NCBI GenBank assembly: GCA_031374935.1
Contig: JANMHB010000052.1
Location: forward strand, 42,825 to 106,824
DNA: 64,000 nt
From: JACMLX01 sp031374935
GTDB lineage: Bacteria; Gemmatimonadota; Gemmatimonadetes; Gemmatimonadales; Gemmatimonadaceae
Reading direction: 5' to 3'
Under the pieces are notes generated by a model. The model was given only the letters and a program-made list of their open reading frames with translations, was not told the origin of the DNA and ran no database searches. The position numbers and the translations under genes were made by a program. Shown here piece after piece: positions 37,022 through 44,628 of this stretch; position 1 is the first letter of the stretch; each line of letters begins with the position of its first letter.

Positions 37022-37299
37022 CAATCCCCCTGAACACTGGTGTTACGATCTGGCGGCCAGGAGCGTGGCCACGTGGCCCCAAGCTAGTTGCGGTTCAGGC
37101 TGGGGGTAGTGCGTGCGCGACGCTGACCCTCGACTCGGCGCTCTTCAGGGGCACGGCGACGAGGTGCGCGCATTCTTCGATGGACCTCCGAGCCGGGCAA
37201 AGGCCAACGAATCGTGGCGTGTTGCATAGGATGGCTGGTGAATTCCCATCGACACGACTCTGCTGGCCACCGCGCGACCGTTCTTCTCCGACTCCAATC

Positions 37300-38418
37300 A
37301 TGCCCCGCTCCCTGATCCATGCGTTTCCCGCCGCGCTGCGGCGCACCGCGATCCTCCTCGCGTTCCCGGTCGGCGTGGCAGCCGCGCAGGACCAGGAGCC
37401 CGATACGGCACGGCCGCGGCAGCGCGTTGTGATGGATTCCGCGCGAATTGCGGCGCTGTACGTCAGCAAGGAACTCGGTGATCATCCCGTGGCGGACTAT
37501 GCACGAGCCATCGCCCGCAAGGCGGTGACCGACAGCATCTTCGCTGCGCGCAGCGTCGGACTCATGAAGTTTTCGAAGACGATGTTCACCAGCCCGGTCG
37601 ACGGGCTCGAGATTCCCGCCACAGTCTTCGAACCGCTCACGTCGCGCGGTGCCCGCACTCAACCGGCACTGGTGTGGGTGCACGGCGGCGTGCACGGGAA
37701 CTGGGACCAGAACTACCTGCCGTTCATCAAGGAGGCGGTGCGACGCGGCTACGTCGTCATTGCCCCGGATTACCGCGGCAGTTCCGGCTACGGCAAGGTG
37801 TTCCACGAGCGGATCGACTACGGCGGGAAGGAAGTCGACGATGTGCTGGCATCGGTGCAGGTACTGCGACAGATGCCGAACGTGGATACCACACGCATCG
37901 GCGTGATGGGGTGGAGCCACGGCGGCTACATCACGGCATTGCTGATGATGCGGCATGCCCGGGATGTCCCTTTCCGCTCGGGCGCCGCGATCGTCCCGGT
38001 GACGAACCTGCTCTTCCGCTTGTCGTTCAAGGGGCCGTCGTATCAGCGGTCATTCTCCACCCAGCCCGGCCTTCGCGGCCTGCCGTTCGAGAATCGCGCC
38101 GAGTACGTGCGGCGCTCCCCGTACTATTGGGTGGACAGCCTGCGGGCGCCCCTGTTGGTGCATGTGGCGACGAACGATGAAGACGTGAACTTCGAGGAGG
38201 CACGACCGCTCATCGATGCGCTGGTGGCGCGGAAGCCGCAGCTGGCCGAGACGAAGATCTACGTCGATCCGACACCGGGACCGACGAGCGTCGGCCACAC
38301 GTTCAGCCGGCGCGTCAATCGCCGGACGCTGGAACTCGATGATTCGCCGGAGCAGATCGATTCGTGGAACCGTGTGTGGGCGTTCTTCGAGCGGACGATG
38401 CCGTCTCGAGGGCGTTGA
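37300..38418 (+). CDS. Exported alpha/beta-hydrolase of the prolyl oligopeptidase (S9) type
   Basis: 372 residues from the ATG at 37300, which gives a signal peptide (MPRSLIHAFPAALRRTAILL, AFPVGVAAAQ). There is no beta-propeller: after about 100 residues the catalytic domain starts with ALVWVHGGVHGNWDQNY, where HGG is the oxyanion loop. It continues with IAPDYRGSSGYGKVFHERID, nucleophile Ser206 in GWSHGGYI, an acidic residue in ATNDEDV and a His in SVGHTFSR. This is the S9-like 'dienelactone hydrolase/peptidase' architecture without the size-selecting propeller, so it may take larger or non-peptide ester substrates. Divergent from SusC pair 2. Confidence 0.88.
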   Translation: MPRSLIHAFPAALRRTAILLAFPVGVAAAQDQEPDTARPRQRVVMDSARIAALYVSKELGDHPVADYARAIARKAVTDSIFAARSVGLMKFSKTMFTSPVDGLEIPATVFEPLTSRGARTQPALVWVHGGVHGNWDQNYLPFIKEAVRRGYVVIAPDYRGSSGYGKVFHERIDYGGKEVDDVLASVQVLRQMPNVDTTRIGVMGWSHGGYITALLMMRHARDVPFRSGAAIVPVTNLLFRLSFKGPSYQRSFSTQPGLRGLPFENRAEYVRRSPYYWVDSLRAPLLVHVATNDEDVNFEEARPLIDALVARKPQLAETKIYVDPTPGPTSVGHTFSRRVNRRTLELDDSPEQIDSWNRVWAFFERTMPSRGR

Positions 38419-38419
38419 G

Positions 38420-38445
38420 CGCGCGCGTCGATCCTGGCGCGCGCG
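38420..38445. terminator. CG-rich hairpin filling the gap between convergent genes
   Basis: CGCGCGCG (38420-38427) and CGCGCGCG (38438-38445) form an 8-bp stem with a 10-base loop, exactly within the 27-base gap between two converging stops (38418 and 38446). There is no T-run; assigned by position. Confidence 0.4.
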
Positions 38446-38898
38446 TCACTCCACCTCCATTCGCTCGATCACCACTTCGAGCGTCTCGATCAGCGTTCCG
38501 GCGTTCAGCGCATCGAACGCCGACACATGCCAGTTCGACGGCCGCGCATTGCGAAAACGCCAGGTCATGACGACCGCAGAGCGGTCTTCGCTCAGCAGCT
38601 GCAGCGTGATGTTCCGCCGGGCCGTCACATCGCCGTTGCGCAGCTGATTCCACCACTCGTACCAGTCGAGTGACCCGATCAGGCCGCGACGCAGGATCAG
38701 CGGCGTGTACCGCGACAGCGCCTGCAGCTGGCGCGGGTTGCTCTCCTTGTCGCTGCCGTTGCGGTACTCGAGGACGTCGATGCGGGCCTCGGGCAGGTGG
38801 ACCTGCGTCGTGCCGGCGGTGGACGCGTCGCTGGTGCCGGTGCCCAAATCGACGAGGAAGTTGATGCCGGGATAGGGCATCTCGCGCTGCAGCGCCAT
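38446..38898 (-). CDS. Phage tail tube-like protein (T4 gp19 / contractile injection system family)
   Basis: 150 residues from the ATG at 38898 (an in-frame ATG at 38925 is possible). The N-terminus MALQREMPYPGINFLVDLGT matches the conserved start of the TIGR02241/gp19-like tube proteins, where a 'y..fnF.Vei' strand is followed by a glycine. LSRYTPLILRRGLIGSLDWY then EWWNQLRNGD corresponds to the family's 'kyg.ltlkrG...d..l..W'. RNITLQLLSEDRSAVVMTWR and FRNARPSNWHVSAFDALNAG, ending ETLEVVIERMEV, is the canonical last third. Such proteins form the inner tube of contractile tails. No sheath, baseplate or ATPase gene is in the window, so this is a solitary copy or one borrowed for another role. 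Confidence 0.8.
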   Translation of the reverse strand: MALQREMPYPGINFLVDLGTGTSDASTAGTTQVHLPEARIDVLEYRNGSDKESNPRQLQALSRYTPLILRRGLIGSLDWYEWWNQLRNGDVTARRNITLQLLSEDRSAVVMTWRFRNARPSNWHVSAFDALNAGTLIETLEVVIERMEVE

Positions 38899-39075
38899 GG
38901 TGTCACCGGGTGTGAGTGGATGCATCACGTCAGGGGCCAAGGAAGGAACGTGCCCAGCGTGCGTGTGCTCTCGGCAGGCTGTGAGCCAGGCGTCCTGTTC
39001 CGCGTGGACGGGGACCACGTCGGTCGGCCGGGATGCGGGATACCGGGGGCGCTGATGCGGTTTCGCTTCGGCGGC

Positions 39076-39104
39076 TTGCTGCGATGGGGCGCTCTTGCTA
39101 GCAT
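39076..39104 (+). promoter_or_regulatory. Putative sigma-70-type promoter for the ferritin gene
   Basis: TTGCTG (39076-39081) and TAGCAT (39099-39104) with a 17-base spacer, about 28 bases before the ferritin ATG, giving a leader of roughly 20 bases that includes AAGGTG. I saw no Fur-box-like palindrome. Confidence 0.5.
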
Positions 39105-39132
39105 CTTCCCGTCCCTTTCCAAGGTGCAACCG

Positions 39133-39633
39133 ATGCTGAGCCCGACGCTGCAGGCCGCCCTCAACGCCCAGATCAATACGGAGCTCACCTCCGCCTACGC
39201 CTATCTGGCGATGGCCGCCCATCTGGAGTCGGCCAACCTGCAGGGGTCGGCGAAGTGGATGCGTCGGCAGGCGCGGGAAGAACAGGCGCACGCGATGAAA
39301 CTGTTCGACTTCGTGAACGACTGCGACGGCAGCGTCACGCTGCAGGCGATCGCAGCGCCGCAGGGGCACTTCGCCAGCACACTCGACGTCTGGGAGACGG
39401 CGCTCAAGCAGGAGCAGGGCGTCACGGCGAGCATCCATGCGCTGCTCGCGCTGGCCATGGAAGAAAAGCATTACCCGACGCAGGTGATGCTGCACTGGTT
39501 CGTCACCGAGCAGGTCGAAGAAGAGAAGACGACGAAGAGCGTACTCGAGCAGGTGCGCAGCGTCGGGTCGTCGAGCTCCGCGATCTACTTCGTCGATCGT
39601 CACCTCGGGAAGGAAGCGGACAAGTCGGCGTAA
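39133..39633 (+). CDS. ftnA: Ferritin (non-haem, FtnA-type)
   Basis: 166 residues from the ATG at 39133, with AAGGTG 7 bases upstream. The ferroxidase ligands line up with E. coli FtnA at identical numbers: E17 (NTELTSAY), E50 and H53 (AREEQAHAMK), E94 (LKQEQ), E126/Q127 and E129/E130 (VTEQVEEEK). No haem-binding Met of bacterioferritin is evident. The protein should assemble into a 24-mer that oxidises Fe2+ and stores ferric mineral in the cytoplasm. The family name is secure; the symbol is by analogy. Divergent from the tail-tube-like gene. Confidence 0.93.
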   Translation: MLSPTLQAALNAQINTELTSAYAYLAMAAHLESANLQGSAKWMRRQAREEQAHAMKLFDFVNDCDGSVTLQAIAAPQGHFASTLDVWETALKQEQGVTASIHALLALAMEEKHYPTQVMLHWFVTEQVEEEKTTKSVLEQVRSVGSSSSAIYFVDRHLGKEADKSA

Positions 39634-39758
39634 GCTGTTCCACCGATGCGTGTCGGAAAAGCGCGCCCATGAGTGACTCGGCAGACGAGGAGTCAGGACC
39701 CGAGGAGGAATTGCACTGATGGCGCTCAAAGTCCTGCTGACGCTCTGACCGACCCGCG

Positions 39759-40979
39759 CTACGGCACCACCTTCATCCGCGTCGCCTCGAGCCCGTACTT
39801 CCCCGGATCAAAGTTCGGATCCTTGCTCAGGATGTACGACTCCTGGTTGCGTACTCGCCACGCGTTGCCAAACGCCCGGTCCAGCCGAACGGGCTGATTG
39901 CTGACGGGATCGAGGTACGCATCAACGCCGAGGGCCACGCTGCGTGGCGTGTCCTGCGCGGCAGGTGCACCTGAGGCAGGGGACGAAGCCGTATCACTGG
40001 GAGCACCGCGACTCGCGCCGCTATCAGCGCCGGAGCGCATGAGGCTGGACTGGGTCACCGCAGCACCCCCAGCGACCAGGATCGCGGCCCGCTCCCGCGT
40101 GCCTCTGGCGAACGATTCGGCGTGTGGGGTCGACACGGCGAATGCCTTGGCCAGCCAACTCCGATTCGGAGCAATCGAGCGTCGTACCGCCTCGATGAGG
40201 TCAACGTTCAGCCGTCCATCCGGCGCCGTGGCGAGGTAGGAGCCCAGCGCCGCGCCGCTCAGGAAGTTCATGGGCGTACCGCGCGTCCGACTGATCAGTT
40301 GACTGAGATAAATCGCGGCGGTGACGCCAACGACACCTCGCATCGCCGTGCCACCGCGCTGATACGAGAACGTGATTTCTCCCCCCTCGGACTTGCCGAG
40401 AAACGGCAGGCCGGTCCGCTGCCCCACCCGCCGGCTCTGTTCGACGATGTCGACGGCCGACTGCGCAAAGTCGGGGCGATCACGGTACTCGAGTCCCCGG
40501 GCCTCCGGGAACGCTTCTGCCAGCCATGCCTCGAGGTACTCTCTGGCGGTGGAGAACGACCCATCAGGACACGGGCTTGGCAACTCTTCGTTGGGCGTCT
40601 GCCAGGTTTCCGTCGGAAGGATCGCAATCGTCGAGAGGCCATCCGGCGACGTGGCCGACCAATCGACGGCGAACGGCTCATCGCAATCGGAGGCGCCCGC
40701 AATGATGCCACCGCGCGTGGTCCAGCCATGCGGCACCAGCGCCGTCAGGGCCGGTGCCGGGGCGATGATGCCCGCATCCATGATGTTGACGCGTTGCAGC
40801 ATCATGGTGCCGTCGGGTAACGGGGTCGTTGGACCCGGCCCGGTGGCCGGCTGTGCGACCACCGGGCCGAGCCCTCGACCCTGTGATCCATTGGCCGACG
40901 CATCGTCCGCCGGCGCCGCCGAACAGCCCGTGCCGAGGATCACACAAGCGGCAGTGACAACCAGACGGAGCGGCGGCAT
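39759..40979 (-). CDS. Hypothetical lipoprotein
   Basis: 406 residues from the ATG at 40979; another in-frame ATG lies 9 bases upstream. The leader MPPLRLVVTAACVILGTGC carries a lipobox (GTGC, Cys19). A Gly/Pro linker is followed by a domain with LVPHGWTTRGGIIAGASDCD, DEPFAVDWSATSPDGLSTIA and ILPTETWQ. Later come ITFSYQRGGTAMRGVVGVTA and a Ser/Ala/Pro-rich low-complexity linker (about residues 325-350). It ends with RVRNQESYILSKDPNFDPGK. I do not recognise the family; the C-terminal part looks like a short conserved 'eyilsddp.fdp' motif. Its position between ferritin and the BNR protein gives no hint. Confidence 0.6.
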   Translation of the reverse strand: MPPLRLVVTAACVILGTGCSAAPADDASANGSQGRGLGPVVAQPATGPGPTTPLPDGTMMLQRVNIMDAGIIAPAPALTALVPHGWTTRGGIIAGASDCDEPFAVDWSATSPDGLSTIAILPTETWQTPNEELPSPCPDGSFSTAREYLEAWLAEAFPEARGLEYRDRPDFAQSAVDIVEQSRRVGQRTGLPFLGKSEGGEITFSYQRGGTAMRGVVGVTAAIYLSQLISRTRGTPMNFLSGAALGSYLATAPDGRLNVDLIEAVRRSIAPNRSWLAKAFAVSTPHAESFARGTRERAAILVAGGAAVTQSSLMRSGADSGASRGAPSDTASSPASGAPAAQDTPRSVALGVDAYLDPVSNQPVRLDRAFGNAWRVRNQESYILSKDPNFDPGKYGLEATRMKVVP

Positions 40980-41556
40980 GGGGCACATCGGCAGGCAGAG
41001 GGAGCAAGAGGCGAATCCAGAGGCCGTGACGTGCCGAATAATGTGGCGCATGACAGGGCGCGTCGCGACTGCCGCCCGCCGGGAAGGCTTCCGCGGGCTC
41101 GGAGTCACGCGCCCGTTGCGACACACGCGATCACCGCGCCCGGGTGCGGCAGCCGCCGGCAACTGGCGCTCCATATCGTCACGAAATCATTTCACCGGAC
41201 AACGCCGCCGTGATCCACCACGCCGAATCCGTGACATCGCCACATCGCAACGTTCACGGACGTGCAGTCGCGTTCCCGCTGACCATCCCCGCTGCGCGTG
41301 GCCGGTGCCAAGGCATGTGGCAGGCCTGATTGCCGGCGAGCCCGCTCGCGGCGCTGAATTGGCTCGAGCCGGTACGACGGCACACCTGGCGCTCCATGCG
41401 CTCCTTGCGCTGCGCCGGATTCGCCCTATTGATCGACAGAGGCCGTGTTGCGACGTCCCGACCAGCACGCGAGCGCGTGGTATGGCCAGGCATCCAGATC
41501 GATCCCGCGGTCATCACCTGTTCATCACCTGCTCATCCGCGTCAAGGTACACATCC
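40980..41556. other. Long divergent intergenic region
   Basis: 577 bases between the lipoprotein (minus) and the BNR protein (plus). No frame here has a start with a ribosome-binding site or a recognisable product. A tandem 10-base repeat, TCATCACCTG, occurs at 41511-41520 and 41522-41531, followed by a partial copy, just before the BNR gene. Confidence 0.5.
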
Positions 41557-44500
41557 ATGAAGCACATGACGATCGTCGCGCCGTCGCTGCTGTTTCTGGC
41601 GACGCTTCTCCCCACGACGCAGCACGCGCAACGCGCCCGCACCCCCACCCGCAGTGCAACCAGCGCAGCACCAACCGTCGTCGACACCCTGCTGTTCAGC
41701 GGCATGCGCTATCGCATGGTCGGTCCGTTCCGCGGCGGTCGCGCCACCGCCGTCACTGGCGTCGCGCGTCAGCCGCACCTGTTCTACATGGGCACCACTG
41801 GCGGCGGTGTGTGGAAGACCGATGACGCGGGCACCCACTGGACGCCGCTCACCGACGCCTTCCTCGACAACGGGAACATCGGCGCCATCGATGTCGCCGA
41901 CAGTGACCCGAACATCATCTATGTCGGCACCGGCAGCGCGTCGATCCGTGGCAACGTCTCCACCGGTACCGGTGTCTGGAAGTCGACGGATGCCGGACGC
42001 ACCTGGCGCTTCACCGGACTGCGGGAAGCGGGGGCAATCGGCAAGCTGGTGGTCAATCCCTCCAACCCCGACGAAGTGTTCGTCGCCGCACTCGGGCACC
42101 CGTTCGGAAGGAACCCGGAACGCGGTATCTTCCGCACCCGGGATGGCGGTGCGACCTGGCAACATGTCCTGGCGCTGAACGACAGCACCGGTGGCGTGTC
42201 GCTCGTCATGAGCCCCGATGATCCGCGCGAATTGTGGGCCGGCATGTGGCGCGCCGAGCGAAAGCCCTGGACGCTGATCTCGGGTGGACCGGACGGTGGC
42301 CTGTACCGCTCGCGCGATGGCGGTGACACGTGGAGCAAGGTTGGCGGTGGCCTGCCCACGGGCATGGTCGGCAAGGTGCAGGTCACACAATCGCCAGCCG
42401 ATCCGAACCGGTTGTGGGTGATGATCGAGGCCGAGCCGAACGGAGGCCTGTATCGGTCCGATGATCGCGGTGCCTCGTGGACGCGGGTGAACGGCGAAGC
42501 GCGGGTGCGTGGGCGGCCGTTCTATTACGGACATGTCCGTGCCGATCCGAAGAATCGTGATCGTGTCTACGTCCTCAACGTCGCTGCGCTTCGCTCGGAG
42601 ACCGGCGGCGCGCGTTTCGATCCGGTACCCGTGCCACATGGTGATGTGCACGACATCTGGATCAACCCGGAGAATCCGTCGATCTTCGCCATCTCGGATG
42701 ACGGGGGCACCGTCGTCACGCTCAATGACGGACGCACCTTCTCGTCCATGTACAATCAGCCGACGGCGGAACTGTACGATGTGCAGGTGGACAACCAGTA
42801 TCCATACCGCATCTATGGCTCACAGCAGGACAACACCGCCATCAGCGTGCTGCAGCGCCGCCTGCACAACTCGCTCCGCCCGCAGCAGGAATGGGGCTAC
42901 GGCGCCGGGTGCGAGACGGGACCGGTGGCGGTGCACCCCGATCAGCCGGGCACGATCTGGGGTGGCTGCTTCGGTGGAGCGATCAACCGCTACGATGTGT
43001 CGACGGACACCCGAATCTCCGTGAAGGGGTGGCCCGATGCGACCACGATGGCCCCGTCCGAGCTGACCAACCGCTGGCAGTGGGTCGCACCGATCGTCGT
43101 CTCACCGCTCGACCCGCGCACACTCTACCACGCCAGTCAGTACCTCTATCGCAGTCGGGATGGTGGCGACGAGTGGACGCGCATCTCCCCGGACCTGACG
43201 ACCAACGACACGACGTACCAGCGATGGCCCGGCGGCCCGATCACCCCGGACAACACCGGCGTCGAGGTCTTCACCACCATCTTCGCCGTTGCCCCGTCGC
43301 CGCATGACGCGCGGACGATCTGGGTTGGAACCGATGATGGTCGTGTGCATCTCACGCGGGATGACGGCGGCAGCTGGACCGACATCACGCCGCCCGGAAT
43401 GCCGCGGCGTGGCACGGTCAATCGCATCGAGATCTCGCGACATGCGCCGGGCCGGGCCTTCGTTGCGGTGCAGCGCTACCGGGAGGATGACTTCACGCCA
43501 TACGTCTTTCGCACCGATGATTTCGGTGCGACCTGGCGGCGCATTGCCGACGGACTGAACGGCATCCCGCCGCGACACTTCGTCCGAGTTGTTCGTGAGG
43601 ATGATACGCAGCGCGGCTTGCTCTACGCCGGTACGGAGTTCGGCGCGTACGTGTCGTTCGACGACGGCGCGCAGTGGCAGCCATTGCAACTCAACCTGCC
43701 GGCGACGCCCGTGACCGACATGAAGGTGCATCGCGGCGACCTCGTTCTCGCCACGCAGGGGCGGTCGTTCTGGGTGCTGGACGACCTGACCCCGCTGCGC
43801 GAGATCGCGAAGGATCGGGCGCTGTCCGTGCGCCTCTACGCGCCTCGTCCTGCGGCGCGCGGCACCGTCGGCGAGCCGTTGCGGGAGGTGGACCTGACAC
43901 GACCCGACGACCTTCCCGACGGTGCGCTGATTCACTTCGTGCTTCCACGACCTGCCACGCGCGTCAGCCTCGACATCCTCGACGTACTGGGCGGAACGGT
44001 ACGGCGCTTCGAGAGCGATAGCGCTCGCGCCGCAGGCAGCGGCACATCGCGGCTTCCGGTCGGCGCCGGATTCCAGCGTGTGCACTGGGATCTTCGCACC
44101 GACGGGCCCCGGAACGGCACGACCGGTTTCAGCGGGAACGGCGTGAAGATGCCGCCCGGCCAGTACATCGTACGCCTCACGGTCGACAGCGCGGCGCTCA
44201 CGCGTCCACTGACCGTGATCGGTAACCCGGCCGCGCCGATGATCACGCAAGCGGACTACGACGCCCAGTACCGAACCGCCATCGCCGTGCGCGACACGAT
44301 CAGCGCCATCAACGCCGTGCTGAACACGATCCGCGCACTGCCGGCGGCAAAGCGTGATTCACTGGCCGCCATCGAGCGCGCGCTGGTCGCGCAGCCGATA
44401 CCGCCGGGCACCGTCGTTCCGGCGCGACTGCTCGCGCAGTTCGGTGCACTGTACACCGCACTCGTCGGCGACGGAGGATACGGTGCGGGCAGCGCCGAGG

Positions 44501-44628
44501 GTCGACCGCTGGCCGGCCCACTCGCACGGAAGGTCGATCTCGAGGCGCAATGGCTCGAGATCCGGCGGCAGTTCACGCGTGCGATGGGGGCGACAACACC
44601 CCTACTTCTGCCCGGTCCCCGCCGGTAG
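41557..44628 (+). CDS. Exported BNR/sortilin-like multi-blade beta-propeller protein
   Basis: 1023 residues from the ATG at 41557 (AAGG upstream), with a signal peptide (MKHMTIVAPSLLFLATLLPT, TQHAQ). At least eight Asp-boxes are visible: TDDAGTHW, STDAGRTW, TRDGGATW, SRDGGDTW, SDDRGASW, SRDGGDEW, TRDDGGSW and TDDFGATW. These build one or two 7- to 10-blade propellers as in Vps10/sortilin or photosystem-assembly-like BNR proteins. After about residue 740 comes a strand-rich domain with HWDLRTDGP and GVKMPPGQYIVRLTVDS, a FlgD/T9SS-like Ig fold, then a helical tail (DTISAINAVLNTIRALPAAK). The family is frequent in soil Gemmatimonadota and Acidobacteria; function unproven. Its end overlaps the next gene's end by 27 bases. 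Confidence 0.85.
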   Translation: MKHMTIVAPSLLFLATLLPTTQHAQRARTPTRSATSAAPTVVDTLLFSGMRYRMVGPFRGGRATAVTGVARQPHLFYMGTTGGGVWKTDDAGTHWTPLTDAFLDNGNIGAIDVADSDPNIIYVGTGSASIRGNVSTGTGVWKSTDAGRTWRFTGLREAGAIGKLVVNPSNPDEVFVAALGHPFGRNPERGIFRTRDGGATWQHVLALNDSTGGVSLVMSPDDPRELWAGMWRAERKPWTLISGGPDGGLYRSRDGGDTWSKVGGGLPTGMVGKVQVTQSPADPNRLWVMIEAEPNGGLYRSDDRGASWTRVNGEARVRGRPFYYGHVRADPKNRDRVYVLNVAALRSETGGARFDPVPVPHGDVHDIWINPENPSIFAISDDGGTVVTLNDGRTFSSMYNQPTAELYDVQVDNQYPYRIYGSQQDNTAISVLQRRLHNSLRPQQEWGYGAGCETGPVAVHPDQPGTIWGGCFGGAINRYDVSTDTRISVKGWPDATTMAPSELTNRWQWVAPIVVSPLDPRTLYHASQYLYRSRDGGDEWTRISPDLTTNDTTYQRWPGGPITPDNTGVEVFTTIFAVAPSPHDARTIWVGTDDGRVHLTRDDGGSWTDITPPGMPRRGTVNRIEISRHAPGRAFVAVQRYREDDFTPYVFRTDDFGATWRRIADGLNGIPPRHFVRVVREDDTQRGLLYAGTEFGAYVSFDDGAQWQPLQLNLPATPVTDMKVHRGDLVLATQGRSFWVLDDLTPLREIAKDRALSVRLYAPRPAARGTVGEPLREVDLTRPDDLPDGALIHFVLPRPATRVSLDILDVLGGTVRRFESDSARAAGSGTSRLPVGAGFQRVHWDLRTDGPRNGTTGFSGNGVKMPPGQYIVRLTVDSAALTRPLTVIGNPAAPMITQADYDAQYRTAIAVRDTISAINAVLNTIRALPAAKRDSLAAIERALVAQPIPPGTVVPARLLAQFGALYTALVGDGGYGAGSAEGRPLAGPLARKVDLEAQWLEIRRQFTRAMGATTPLLLPGPRR

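Noticed and set aside
38899..39729. Upstream extension of the tail-tube-like frame to 39729
   Set aside because: The added residues are the antisense of ferritin; the tube family starts at the Met at 38898.
39670..39767. Two tiny plus-strand frames after ferritin, the second with GGAGG upstream
   Set aside because: 16 and 9 codons only; no signal, no context, and probably chance.
40372..41556. 395-codon upstream extension of the BNR protein frame
   Set aside because: It overlaps the opposite lipoprotein gene and lacks domains; the ATG at 41557 gives a signal peptide.
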